Assembly: GCA_963768165.1 (NCBI GenBank)
Contig: CAVYHJ010000027.1
Location: forward strand, 113,303 to 177,302
Direction of reading: 5' to 3'
DNA from: CAVYHJ01 sp963768165 [NCBI: uncultured bacterium]
GTDB lineage: Bacteria > UBP4 > UBA4092
DNA: 64,000 nt
Part shown: positions 32,800 through 41,840 of the stretch, in pieces
Layout: each line of letters opens with the position of its first letter
Numbering within the stretch: the stretch's first letter is position 1
Position numbers and translations under genes: made by a program
The notes under the pieces: model-generated
Database searches by the model: none
What the model saw: the letters and a program-made list of their open reading frames with translations, nothing else
What the model was told of the DNA's origin: nothing

Positions 32800-34179
32800 A
32801 TGAAAAATTGTATAAAAGTCTCTCTTTTATTTCTTTTGTTGATTGTGTACACAGGTACCAATTTGTTTTCTTCACAGGATACCGCCCGACCTAGTGCGGA
32901 CTGGGTGAAAAATGCTGTTATCTATGAAGTCTTCACCCGGGATTTCGGCCCGCAGGGAACCTTCAAAGAAGTGGAAGCGCGAATCCCTGAATTAAAACAA
33001 CTCGGAGTGACCGTGCTTTGGCTGATGCCCATTCAACCGATTGGCAAAGTGAAACGTTTAGGGACATGGGGTAGCCCTTATTCAATTCAAGATTATCTGA
33101 AGATTACTCCGGATTACGGGACGGAAGATGATTTGCGTTCTCTGGTGCAAACTGCCCACCGCTCTAAAATGAAAGTTGTTCTTGATATGGTAGCCAATCA
33201 TACGGCGTGGGATTATTCCTGGATAACCACTCACCCGGATTATTATCATCACGATTCCACAGGCAAAATCATTTCTCCAAATCATTGGTCGGACGTTGCT
33301 TGGTTGGATTATTCCAATCCGGCGCTCAGAACAGAAATGATAAATATTATGAAATATTGGATTGAAAAGTATGATATTGACGGATACCGGTGCGATTATG
33401 CGAATGGAGTTCCGACGGGTTTTTGGGAATCGGTGAGACTTGAACTGGAAAAAATCAAACCGGAAATTATGATGTTGGCGGAGGCGTATAAACCGGAACA
33501 TCATGTCAAAGCATTTGATTTAAGTTATTCCTGGCCGTTATATAACGCCTTACTCAAAGCCACACAAGGGAAAGTCCCGGCGTATTCTATTGGCTCAACA
33601 ATCTTACAGGAACGGGAGAAATTTCCACAAGGATCGCTCATGATGAACTTTATTGATAATCATGACAAGAACCGTGCTCCTTTGGAGTTTGGAGAAGAAA
33701 AATGGAAACCTGCAGCCGGCTGTGCCTTTCTCTCTCCCGGTGTTCCCTTGTTATATAACAGTCAGGAGATTGGTGAAACGACACTCTTCCATGACTCGTT
33801 TTTGTTTGAGAAAAATCCCATTCAATGGTCGGATGAAACGACAGACAGGGGACAGGATTATTGGGATTTTTATAAAACGCTCATTGACTTACGCCAAAAC
33901 TATTCCGCCCTCCGGTCGGATAACATCGTGTTTCTTCCCAATGACAAAGATAATTCCGTGCTCACTTTTTTACGTTGGGACAAAAATCAGACCATCCTGG
34001 TGGCTGTAAATTTCTCCGACCAGTCGCGCCAGGTCAATATTGATTTAACAGGAAGCCCACTTGAAAATAAGCGATTACTGAAAAACTTGCGAAATGCAGA
34101 ACAATCAATTTCTCTGACCAAGCCAGTGGTCGAAACCACCTTGGCGGCTTATAACTATACTCTCTGGTTGGTCAGATAG
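32800..34179 (+). CDS. Secreted GH13 alpha-amylase family glycosidase
   Basis: The mature part is a GH13 (beta/alpha)8 enzyme acting on alpha-glucans. It shows conserved regions DMVANHTAWD, GYRCDYAN (nucleophile Asp), LAEAYKP (acid/base Glu) and FIDNHDKNR (transition-state Asp). I start it at 32800, which yields a signal peptide (CIKVSLLFLLLIVYTGT); an ATG at 32764 would place twelve odd residues before it, encoded by a CAGATT-rich simple repeat. At about 459 residues it is short for an amylase and lacks a separate binding domain. Export to the periplasm or surface is expected. Confidence 0.88.
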   Translation: MKNCIKVSLLFLLLIVYTGTNLFSSQDTARPSADWVKNAVIYEVFTRDFGPQGTFKEVEARIPELKQLGVTVLWLMPIQPIGKVKRLGTWGSPYSIQDYLKITPDYGTEDDLRSLVQTAHRSKMKVVLDMVANHTAWDYSWITTHPDYYHHDSTGKIISPNHWSDVAWLDYSNPALRTEMINIMKYWIEKYDIDGYRCDYANGVPTGFWESVRLELEKIKPEIMMLAEAYKPEHHVKAFDLSYSWPLYNALLKATQGKVPAYSIGSTILQEREKFPQGSLMMNFIDNHDKNRAPLEFGEEKWKPAAGCAFLSPGVPLLYNSQEIGETTLFHDSFLFEKNPIQWSDETTDRGQDYWDFYKTLIDLRQNYSALRSDNIVFLPNDKDNSVLTFLRWDKNQTILVAVNFSDQSRQVNIDLTGSPLENKRLLKNLRNAEQSISLTKPVVETTLAAYNYTLWLVR

Positions 34180-34203
34180 GGTAATTTTTGCCTGGTTCCC
34201 AGG

Positions 34204-35865
34204 TTACGTAGATTGTTCAGAAAATTCGAATTTGGCATAGGAATGCCGTAACCGCATATTTTCCCAAAGATGTAATAGAATAGAAACCCCAACAAGAATC
34301 GCATAGAATAGCAGAATCCCAATAATATATTTGAATAAAAAATATTCCACGAAAAGACAACCCACCGTCAAAAACATGCCCATGAACATGGTAATAACAA
34401 CCCGTGCCTGACGGCCATACGTCACAAAAGGGGCGGAAAGGGGCAGATGCGGCAGGAGTAAATGACTGGAAAGGGCATAATAATCCGCTAGTAGGAAAAA
34501 GACCAACGTTTGCGCTAAGGCATGAAGTACCGGCATACTCCAGGAGAATAGAATAATCGTGACCAACCACATGGGTACCAGTATCCAGAGAATCACGGAT
34601 AAGTATGCGCCGGCATAGAGTCTCACGGGGTTCACCGGTGCGCTGTGATAAATCCAGGATGCTTGCCATTCGGTCGAATAGCGGATGATGGCAAGTGCCG
34701 AACCCGTAAAAACCGGGACAAACATAAAAAATAACATACTGCTCGAAATCTCCCCGAAAGAAGTAACAGTGAATATATCCATCATCCCGGTATGTCCCCG
34801 GTTCATTAAATATGGATAAAAATAGTAAAACACAATCATGCCGAACATCGGCAAAATCGCCATGCGCAATTTTTTATCCCGTTTGAGATACAGAGAAACC
34901 AGGGTAAATCCAACACGCATGTCCGGGTCGGAGATGAAATTCGCCAGTTGATGAGACCAGGATTTGCGTTCTGAAGCCGTCAGGACCACATTAATATTCG
35001 CCTGTTGGGCGCTAACTGCCTTGGAGTAGGTTTTGGAAATCCGACGGATTCCCAGATTGGCCAAGACAAGGGTAACGATAATCGCCGTCACGCTCAAACA
35101 AAGAGTAACCGGCGTGATATGCCCATACAATAGGTCGCAGAATCCGGCATACCAGGACATGGGTGTAATCCACAACCATGCCATTCCGCTAAAGGTAAAT
35201 CCCTTCAGCATTTTGTCTCGGAAAAAAAATCCTATAAATTGATACCCCCCAAAAATCACGAAACTAAAAACCATTTGGAGATAACCGAGAATGGTTTGTA
35301 ATTTTTCATGGTGGATTTTTGACATCAGCCATGCATAAAGATAAATGACAAAAAAAGCGGCGGTCAGTCCCGCACTCAGACACACTAGATAAACCAAGGG
35401 GAACATAATAATCATGGATTTGACTCTAAACACTGCACCGCCAATCGGGAGTATAGTCAACGAGGTCGAAATCAAGCCAATATAAAAAGCCAGGTTCAAT
35501 AATTTTGCGGCAAAATAAGTACTGCTGCTGATGGGACGATGGCCTAGAATCTCAAAATCATCAGGATGAATCACCACGGAATAAAATTCAATCAATACCG
35601 CCATACTGGTCATCGTCATGGAATAACTTAGAACGATATAGAAAAAGGTGTACATATCTTCAATCCGAAACAAGAGCGTACATAAAACCAAACTCATCAC
35701 CGCATAGGCAAACAAGGTATAGAAAAAAACATATTTCCCGGCTTTGGACTCAAATTGCTGGGAACGGGTGCCAATACTTTGGAAATCCAGTTTCAATCCC
35801 ATTCGGAAAAGAATTTTCAATTGATAGGAATCAATATCCCATTTTTGTAATAATTTTTGTATCAT
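34204..35865 (-). CDS. Large polytopic membrane protein, ABC-2 exporter-like
   Basis: The 553-residue protein has about twelve hydrophobic helices. The HPDDFEILGHRPISSSTYFA segment followed by a helix is typical of large ABC-2-type permeases, where D-E-L-P-I-type loops contact the ATPase. No ATPase gene is next to it; the amylase gene is convergent and the ICMT-like gene divergent. I would call it an orphan ABC-2-like permease with moderate confidence. It starts from an ATG at 35865 with no strong ribosome site. Confidence 0.5.
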   Translation of the reverse strand: MIQKLLQKWDIDSYQLKILFRMGLKLDFQSIGTRSQQFESKAGKYVFFYTLFAYAVMSLVLCTLLFRIEDMYTFFYIVLSYSMTMTSMAVLIEFYSVVIHPDDFEILGHRPISSSTYFAAKLLNLAFYIGLISTSLTILPIGGAVFRVKSMIIMFPLVYLVCLSAGLTAAFFVIYLYAWLMSKIHHEKLQTILGYLQMVFSFVIFGGYQFIGFFFRDKMLKGFTFSGMAWLWITPMSWYAGFCDLLYGHITPVTLCLSVTAIIVTLVLANLGIRRISKTYSKAVSAQQANINVVLTASERKSWSHQLANFISDPDMRVGFTLVSLYLKRDKKLRMAILPMFGMIVFYYFYPYLMNRGHTGMMDIFTVTSFGEISSSMLFFMFVPVFTGSALAIIRYSTEWQASWIYHSAPVNPVRLYAGAYLSVILWILVPMWLVTIILFSWSMPVLHALAQTLVFFLLADYYALSSHLLLPHLPLSAPFVTYGRQARVVITMFMGMFLTVGCLFVEYFLFKYIIGILLFYAILVGVSILLHLWENMRLRHSYAKFEFSEQST

Positions 35866-35958
35866 AGACTATGCCATGAATTGTAACTAATCCTTTTGGG
35901 ATTGGCTACTGTGACAATCAGGAGATTGAATGTTTTCTATTGTATTCCCGATGCTCTT

Positions 35959-35987
35959 TTGACATCTAATCTTAGGTGATTTAATAT
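35959..35987 (+). promoter_or_regulatory. Promoter of the ICMT-like gene
   Basis: TTGACA (35959-35964), a 17-base spacer and TAATAT (35982-35987) match the consensus well. The ATG is about 28 bases downstream and has no clear Shine-Dalgarno. Confidence 0.7.
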
Positions 35988-36015
35988 AAGACATAGAGTA
36001 ATGTTTTCATAACCT

Positions 36016-36489
36016 ATGATTCTATTTCGGACATTTATTTTTACTCTATTGATACCCTGTTCCGTGTGGGGTTGGATACCCTGGTATTTATTGACATCCA
36101 ATCCCCAAAGGGAATTTGCGGAAATCGGCGCGTGGAAATATATCGGAATTCTCCCCATCATTTTGGGAGTTCTGATTTATATTGGGTGCGTTTGGGAATT
36201 TGCGACACGGGGAAAAGGGACCCCCGCGTTTTATGATTCCCCAAAGTTATTTGTCTCCCACGGGTTATATCGTTATGTCCGGAATCCCATGTACATGGGC
36301 GCGGTGACAGTCCTTTTAGGTGAAACCATTTTCTTTCAATCCAGGGATCTTCTTGTTTATACGATTATTGTTGGTGTATGTTTTCAATGTTTTGTAATCT
36401 TTTATGAAGAACCCCATTTAACCCAAAAGTTTGGGGATTCTTATCGTAACTATTGCAAAACGGTTTCCCGCTGGATTCCGGGAAAATAA
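36016..36489 (+). CDS. Isoprenylcysteine carboxyl methyltransferase-like membrane protein
   Basis: The 157-residue protein has four hydrophobic helices and the family signature LFVSHGLYRYVRNPMYMGAV followed by YEEPHLTQKFGDSYRNYCKT, where the SAM-binding residues lie. Bacterial members of the ICMT/PEMT group methylate lipids or small molecules at the membrane; the substrate is unknown here. It is a single-gene unit with its own promoter. Confidence 0.85.
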   Translation: MILFRTFIFTLLIPCSVWGWIPWYLLTSNPQREFAEIGAWKYIGILPIILGVLIYIGCVWEFATRGKGTPAFYDSPKLFVSHGLYRYVRNPMYMGAVTVLLGETIFFQSRDLLVYTIIVGVCFQCFVIFYEEPHLTQKFGDSYRNYCKTVSRWIPGK

Positions 36490-36504
36490 CTCCCTGCTGT
36501 ATGA

Positions 36505-36533
36505 TTGACATAACTCCATGACTCTGATAATTT
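36505..36533 (+). promoter_or_regulatory. Promoter of the BMP-type ABC importer operon
   Basis: TTGACA (36505-36510), a 17-base spacer and TAATTT (36528-36533) precede the lipoprotein gene. A small hairpin (CCCG, TTTAG, CGGG) lies in the leader near 36552, then GGAGG ahead of the ATG. Confidence 0.7.
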
Positions 36534-36598
36534 AAGGGACATTAATATATCCCCGTTTAGCGGGTCATTCTAAGTATTTTAAAAATAAGGAGGACTAT

Positions 36599-37663
36599 AT
36601 GTTCAGAAAATTAGTTACCCCTTTGGTGGGAATCACATTAATCATTGGCTTGGCGGGATGTGCTAAACAGGAAAGCACTCCGGCACCTGAAAAAGCGAGC
36701 AATGCATCGTCCAGTAGTGAAAAGAAAGTGCAGGTGGGATTGGTATTTGATATTGGGGGTCGGGGAGATAAATCGTTTAATGATTCAGCCTATGCCGGAC
36801 TGGAGCGCGCCTCCAAAGAATTCGGTTTGGAAATGGGAAAAGATATTGAATATATTGAACCGACGGAAGCCCCCGACCGGGAAAATGCTTTGCGAAAATT
36901 AGTAGATAAAAAAAAGGATATTATTTTCGCTATTGGATTTATTTTCAGCGATGATGTGAACCGGGTCGCCAAGGAATTCCCCAATGTGAAATTCGCGTGT
37001 GTGGATTATGTGCCGCCTGAAAAAGAATCGGACTATCTTCCGAATGTTGTGGGATTAAAGTTCAAAGAAGAAGAAGGTAGTTTTTTAGTCGGTGCAATTG
37101 CCGGACTGGTGACCAAAACTAATAAAGTCGGTTTTGTCGGCGGAATGGAAAGTCCCTTAATCAAGAAATTTGAAGCGGGATATAAAGCTGGAGTGAAATA
37201 TGTCAACCCCAAATGTGAAATTTATGCCAATTATGCCGGGGTCACACCCGATGCCTTTAAGAATCCCACCAAAGGAAAAGAATTAGGTTTATCCATGTAT
37301 GACAAAGGCGCAGATATTATTTATCACGCCTCCGGTTCAACGGGATTGGGAGTTTTTGAAGCGGCAATTGATAAAAACAAACTGGCCATCGGCGTAGATG
37401 CAGACCAGTATGATCAAGCGACGGGGCATATTCTCACCAGCATGGTGAAAAAAGTGGATGAATCCATCTTCCAGGAAATCAAGGCGGTCAAGGATAATCA
37501 ATTTAAAAATGGAACCCGGACTTTTGATTTGGCATCCAAAGGAATTGATTATGTCTATGATGATAATAACAAGAAATGGATAACGGACGATATTCACAAA
37601 AAGGTGGAAGACATTCGCGCCAAGATAATCAGCGGCGAAATTAAAGTCCCCAGCACACCGTAA
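36599..37663 (+). CDS. BMP family lipoprotein, nucleoside-type ABC substrate-binding protein
   Basis: The 354-residue protein has a lipobox (LIIGLAGC, Cys21) and the BMP/PnrA fold: KVQVGLVFDIGGRGDKSFND, GFVGGMESPLIKKFEAGYK and YHASGSTGLGVFEAAIDKNK. Such proteins bind purine nucleosides outside the membrane for import. AAGGAGG gives a strong ribosome site. An ATPase with two domains and one permease follow. Simple GTTTAA-type repeats fill the 85-base gap to the ATPase gene. Confidence 0.92.
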   Translation: MFRKLVTPLVGITLIIGLAGCAKQESTPAPEKASNASSSSEKKVQVGLVFDIGGRGDKSFNDSAYAGLERASKEFGLEMGKDIEYIEPTEAPDRENALRKLVDKKKDIIFAIGFIFSDDVNRVAKEFPNVKFACVDYVPPEKESDYLPNVVGLKFKEEEGSFLVGAIAGLVTKTNKVGFVGGMESPLIKKFEAGYKAGVKYVNPKCEIYANYAGVTPDAFKNPTKGKELGLSMYDKGADIIYHASGSTGLGVFEAAIDKNKLAIGVDADQYDQATGHILTSMVKKVDESIFQEIKAVKDNQFKNGTRTFDLASKGIDYVYDDNNKKWITDDIHKKVEDIRAKIISGEIKVPSTP

Positions 37664-37748
37664 AGAAATAGTTTAAAGTTGAAAGTTTAATGTTTAATGT
37701 TAAGAAACCTGCCTTCAATATTAAACCTTAAACAATAAACACTTCAAA

Positions 37749-39260
37749 ATGTCGGCAATTGAACTATGTGGCATTACCAAACGATTCGGCAGTAACCTTG
37801 CAAACGACCAGGTCAATTTAACGGTTGAGCAAGGTGAAATTTTGGCGTTGGTCGGGGAAAACGGTGCCGGAAAAACCACCTTGATGAATATCCTCTACGG
37901 GTTACTCCAACCCGATAACGGTGAAATTCGTATTCAAGGAAACCCTGTCAAATGCACTTCTCCTTCTGTCGCTATTTCTCATGGTATCGGTATGGTACAT
38001 CAGCATTTCATGTTGGTTCCTCCGTTTACGGTGACAGAAAATGTAATTCTTGGATCTGAGCCTATTAGTATCCGCCCTTTTTTAAATTATCAAAAAGCCA
38101 AACAATCGGTTCATGAACTTGCGGCAAAATATGGATTCCAAATGAACCCGGATACACGGGTGGAATCCTTGAGTGTCGGAATTCAACAATGCGTTGAAAT
38201 CGTCAAAATTCTTTACCGGGACGCTTCCATACTAATCTTGGATGAACCGACGGCCGTGCTAACTCCGCAGGAAACCGATGAACTTTTTTCTATCCTGAGA
38301 ACTTTTAAAAAAGAAGGCAAGACCATTATTTTTATCAGTCATAAATTAAACGAAGTGCTGGCCATATCGGACAGGATTACCGTGATGCGCGCGGGGAAAG
38401 TCGTCGGTGGATTGATTACCACAAAAACCAGTAAGGAGGAAATCGCGCGGTTAATGGTGGGACGGGATGTCCTATTACGAGTGGATAAAAAAGTCGCCAA
38501 ACCAGGACAACCGATTTTAGAAATTCAAAATTTAAAGGCGGCAAACGATAAGAAATTACCTGCCGTAAAGAAAATTTCTTTGACGATTAATTCAGGAGAA
38601 ATTGTCGGAATTGCAGGCGTGGAAGGAAATGGGCAATCCGAATTGATTGAAGTGATTACCGGTTTACGACACGCGACAGGCGGGGATGTCCAACTCTCGA
38701 ATCAATCCATTGTAAACAAACCAGCGCGAGATATTTTTTCCGTTGGCCTGGCGCATATTCCCGAAGACCGCTTGCGACGGGGATTGATTACCGAATACAC
38801 CCTGGAAGAAAATTTAATCCTGGGCCGTCATCGCAATTCTCAGTTTACCGGACGATGGTTTCAGAAATCAAAAGCTATTCATCAAGAAGCCGAACGGTTA
38901 ATTCCCGAATTCGATATTCGTCCACCCAATTCTGCCTTATTTGCGCGCCAATTATCAGGCGGAAATCAGCAAAAGGTGATTGTCGCGCGGGAACTGGCGC
39001 GAAATCCGATATGCCTGATTGCTGCTCAGCCGACTCGTGGAGTTGACATTGGTGCCATTGAATTTATCCATAGGCGAATTGTGGAAGCGCGGGACCGGGG
39101 TGTCGCGGTACTATTAATATCTGCGGATTTATCCGAGGTTATGTCGTTATCCGACCGGATAGCCGTCATGTATGAAGGACAGATTATGGGAATCGTGGAT
39201 GCCGATAAAACTGACGAACGGCAACTCGGACTCATGATGACGGGTACGAAAGTAAATTAA
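37749..39260 (+). CDS. Nucleoside/sugar-type ABC importer ATPase, two ATP-binding domains
   Basis: The 503-residue protein carries two ATPase domains as in RbsA/YufO: first [17 protein letters not shown] with signature [13 protein letters not shown] and [13 protein letters not shown]; second [14 protein letters not shown] with [19 protein letters not shown] and AAQPTRGVD. The degenerate second domain is normal for this class. It energises uptake of the ligand bound by the BMP lipoprotein. No Shine-Dalgarno is visible before the ATG. Confidence 0.92.
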   Translation: MSAIELCGITKRFGSNLANDQVNLTVEQGEILALVGENGAGKTTLMNILYGLLQPDNGEIRIQGNPVKCTSPSVAISHGIGMVHQHFMLVPPFTVTENVILGSEPISIRPFLNYQKAKQSVHELAAKYGFQMNPDTRVESLSVGIQQCVEIVKILYRDASILILDEPTAVLTPQETDELFSILRTFKKEGKTIIFISHKLNEVLAISDRITVMRAGKVVGGLITTKTSKEEIARLMVGRDVLLRVDKKVAKPGQPILEIQNLKAANDKKLPAVKKISLTINSGEIVGIAGVEGNGQSELIEVITGLRHATGGDVQLSNQSIVNKPARDIFSVGLAHIPEDRLRRGLITEYTLEENLILGRHRNSQFTGRWFQKSKAIHQEAERLIPEFDIRPPNSALFARQLSGGNQQKVIVARELARNPICLIAAQPTRGVDIGAIEFIHRRIVEARDRGVAVLLISADLSEVMSLSDRIAVMYEGQIMGIVDADKTDERQLGLMMTGTKVN

Positions 39261-39265
39261 AGTTT

Positions 39266-39769
39266 ATGATGCACATTATATTAAAATGGACATTCAAATT
39301 TCTCGGTTTTCTAGCTACTTATATTATCGGTAGTAGAATATGGTCGGTTCCAGTAGCCTTAAAATTACATTTTCCCCGTTTTATTGTGTTTGTAATGGTG
39401 TTGGGTCTCGATTTATTACAGATTCCCCTGTTTTATTATATTTATAATAAAGGATTCCCCAAAATTAAATATCTTAAAATATTGTTTGCCAAATTGCCAA
39501 CTCAGGAAAAGTTCCAAAAAAGCAGGTTGGGTAAAATCGCGCAAAATTTTGGAAGTGTGGGAGTAATATTTATTTCCATGTTACCCACCTTTGGTGGTGG
39601 AATATGGACGGCGGTGCTTTTCGCGCATATTTTACGATTAGACAATCGCCGCAGTTTTCTTTTCATCGCGATTGGGAGTTTAATGGGTTGTTGGGCGGTG
39701 GTCTATGGATGGGATGCCATCTTCCGGCATTTTGATGTTATTTTACAATTCTTCGGGTTTAATGTTTAA
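39266..39769 (+). CDS. Small-multidrug-export-like membrane protein (COG2426 type)
   Basis: The 167-residue protein has about four helices and the motif LPTFGGGIWTAVLFAHILRL, found in putative small multidrug export proteins of the COG2426 group. It is inserted between the ATPase and the permease of the importer, and its stop overlaps the permease ATG. The function is unproven. Its position suggests co-regulation with nucleoside import. Confidence 0.6.
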   Translation: MMHIILKWTFKFLGFLATYIIGSRIWSVPVALKLHFPRFIVFVMVLGLDLLQIPLFYYIYNKGFPKIKYLKILFAKLPTQEKFQKSRLGKIAQNFGSVGVIFISMLPTFGGGIWTAVLFAHILRLDNRRSFLFIAIGSLMGCWAVVYGWDAIFRHFDVILQFFGFNV

Positions 39770-40848
39770 TGAAATCGCGTTTCTCTTCTCAAGCGCTTTT
39801 GGAAAATGTAGGTGTCCCTCTCGCTGCAATTTCTGTCTCTCTCTTAATCGGTGCATTCTTTATTCTAGCCATTGGTCGAAATCCCCTGTTTGTCTATGGT
39901 CAGCTTTTTCAAGGAACTTTTGGAGACTCTTATAGTATCGGTCAGGTTTTGTATAAAGCAACCCCTCTCATTTTGACCGGGTTGGCTGTGGCATTGGGAT
40001 TTCGCGCGGGATTATTTAACATCGGTGCTGATGGCCAATTATATATCGGAGCGTTTTGCACGGCTTTGGTGGGGGGTTGGGTTCCTGCCCATTTCCCGGG
40101 ATTGCCTTCTTTGATCGTTATTCCGTTATGTATGATCGCAGGATTTATTGGCGGGGGAATTTGGGGATTAATTCCAGGCATATTAAAAGCAAAACTGGGA
40201 GTTCATGAAGTCATCAATACCATTATGATGAATTTTATTGCTTATGGTTTGACGAACTATTTAGTAATCGAAGTTTATTCTGTGCGGGAAACCGTGCATA
40301 CACCACCTATCGGCGATACGGCAAAAATCCCCCGGTTCGATTCTATGTTTGGATTATTTCACGGATCTCCGGTGAATGTCAGTATTTTTTTATCCTTACT
40401 TTGTGCCTTGTTGGTATATATTTTACTTTGGCGAATGCGTCTTGGGTATGAATTACGCGCGGTCGGATTAAATCCAAGAGCCGCAGAATACGCGGGAATT
40501 CATGTCGGTTGGATTATTATTTTGACTATGTTTTTATCCGGTGGACTAGCCGGACTGGTGGGGATAAATTTTGTTCAGGGATATAAATATTATTATGAAG
40601 ATGGATTCGCCACAGGGGCCGGGTTCATGGGAATTGCTGTGGCATTAGTCGGTCGAAACCATCCCATTGGAATTATTTTGGCGGCACTATTATTCGGGAC
40701 CTTAAGCCAGGGTGGATTGGCGATAAATACTATCGTTCCCAAAGAATTAGTGGAAATTTTGCAAGCCATCGTCATCATTATTATGGTGGTGATGACAGAA
40801 GTTTTTCGACGCTGGCTGCGGCATCGTCCCTTGCAAACATTACCTTAA
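39769..40848 (+). CDS. Nucleoside-type ABC importer permease (YufP-like)
   Basis: The 359-residue permease belongs to the BPD_transp_2 family: GLAVALGFRAGLFNIGADGQ, GVHEVINTIMMNFIAYGLTN, then LRAVGLNPRAAEYAGI. About eight to ten helices are present. It works with the two-domain ATPase and the BMP lipoprotein. BMP-type importers normally have two different permeases (YufP and YufQ); the next gene here is on the other strand, so the second one is missing from the locus. Confidence 0.9.
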   Translation: MKSRFSSQALLENVGVPLAAISVSLLIGAFFILAIGRNPLFVYGQLFQGTFGDSYSIGQVLYKATPLILTGLAVALGFRAGLFNIGADGQLYIGAFCTALVGGWVPAHFPGLPSLIVIPLCMIAGFIGGGIWGLIPGILKAKLGVHEVINTIMMNFIAYGLTNYLVIEVYSVRETVHTPPIGDTAKIPRFDSMFGLFHGSPVNVSIFLSLLCALLVYILLWRMRLGYELRAVGLNPRAAEYAGIHVGWIIILTMFLSGGLAGLVGINFVQGYKYYYEDGFATGAGFMGIAVALVGRNHPIGIILAALLFGTLSQGGLAINTIVPKELVEILQAIVIIIMVVMTEVFRRWLRHRPLQTLP

Positions 40849-40864
40849 AAGGGAATACAATTTA

Positions 40865-41809
40865 TCACCTAGCTTGTTCCTCCGGAGATTCAATGGCCTG
40901 TATCTCGGCAAATGAAATCCTTTTGGGTTGATTCAAAAAAGGTGACCGGTTGACAGCCGCCTTGACTTCTTTTGTTAACACATGCGGTTCAATCGGTTTC
41001 ATCAGATAAACCGTGTTTAACTGGCGGCTTAATTCTTTTAATTTGGGATCATCTTTTCCGGTTAGAAAGATTATGGGCAGACCGGCTAATCGATCCAGCT
41101 TTCGAACAGCAGAGCATACTTGAAAGCCGTTAATTTTTGGAATCATTATATCCAGAATCAGAATATCCGGGTCATAGGCGGTCACTTTCTGTAATGCATC
41201 CATGCCATTGTTGGACGTGACCAATTCATACTCATTTTGAAAAATCAATTCCAGCATTCGTAAAATATCCGGGTCATCGTCTACCATTAGTATGCGGGGA
41301 CGCGGTATTCCTTGGGACACTGGTTTGGAAGCCGCGAGAGTAGGCGCTGGTTTACTCTTGGCAGCAACATTGGGATCTTCCCAATGTTTCCTGGATTTAA
41401 TTTGCTCTAGGGATAATTTCTTTGCACGGACAGGACCGGAGGATTTTAATTGCAGTTCAATGTTTCGTAGCAATCGTTCCGGTGTGACAGGTTTCGTCAT
41501 ATAATAACTGGCGCCTTCTTTATATCCGGATTTTTGATCTTTGGGACTAGCCAACCCGGAGAGCATGATAATCGGCAGGTTTTCCAATCCCGGCATTCTG
41601 CGAATCTCCTGGCAAACTTCAAACCCGCTCATATCCGGCATCATCACATCCAGCATTACCAAATCCGGTTCGCATTCCTTGCATTTCGTCAACGCTTCCT
41701 TCCCCTTGGAGGATGTAACGACTTCGTATTTGTCGGTAAGTACCATTTCAAAAAACGTGAGAATATCTGTATCATCATCCACAGATAATATCCTATATTT
41801 TGTACTCAT
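40865..41809 (-). CDS. Response regulator with two receiver domains
   Basis: About 314 residues from the ATG at 41809 form two receiver domains, each with acidic pocket and phospho-acceptor Asp: ILSVDDDTDIL with DLVMLDVMMPDMSGFEV, then ILMVDDDPDILRM with DILILDIMIPKINGFQV. Conserved Lys residues (YYMTKPVTP, VYLMKPIEP) are present in both. No DNA-binding or enzyme domain follows. I choose this start because AAGGAGG lies upstream; earlier in-frame starts add a 39-residue unrelated stretch. It is the second gene after the kinase-like protein. Confidence 0.9.
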   Translation of the reverse strand: MSTKYRILSVDDDTDILTFFEMVLTDKYEVVTSSKGKEALTKCKECEPDLVMLDVMMPDMSGFEVCQEIRRMPGLENLPIIMLSGLASPKDQKSGYKEGASYYMTKPVTPERLLRNIELQLKSSGPVRAKKLSLEQIKSRKHWEDPNVAAKSKPAPTLAASKPVSQGIPRPRILMVDDDPDILRMLELIFQNEYELVTSNNGMDALQKVTAYDPDILILDIMIPKINGFQVCSAVRKLDRLAGLPIIFLTGKDDPKLKELSRQLNTVYLMKPIEPHVLTKEVKAAVNRSPFLNQPKRISFAEIQAIESPEEQAR

Positions 41810-41840
41810 TAACTTTGCCTCCTTATGATTTAGCTTTCGG

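Noticed and set aside
34191-34203. Bidirectional terminator between the amylase and the membrane protein genes
   Set aside because: CCTGG-TTC-CCAGG is only a five-base stem and has no T-run on either side.
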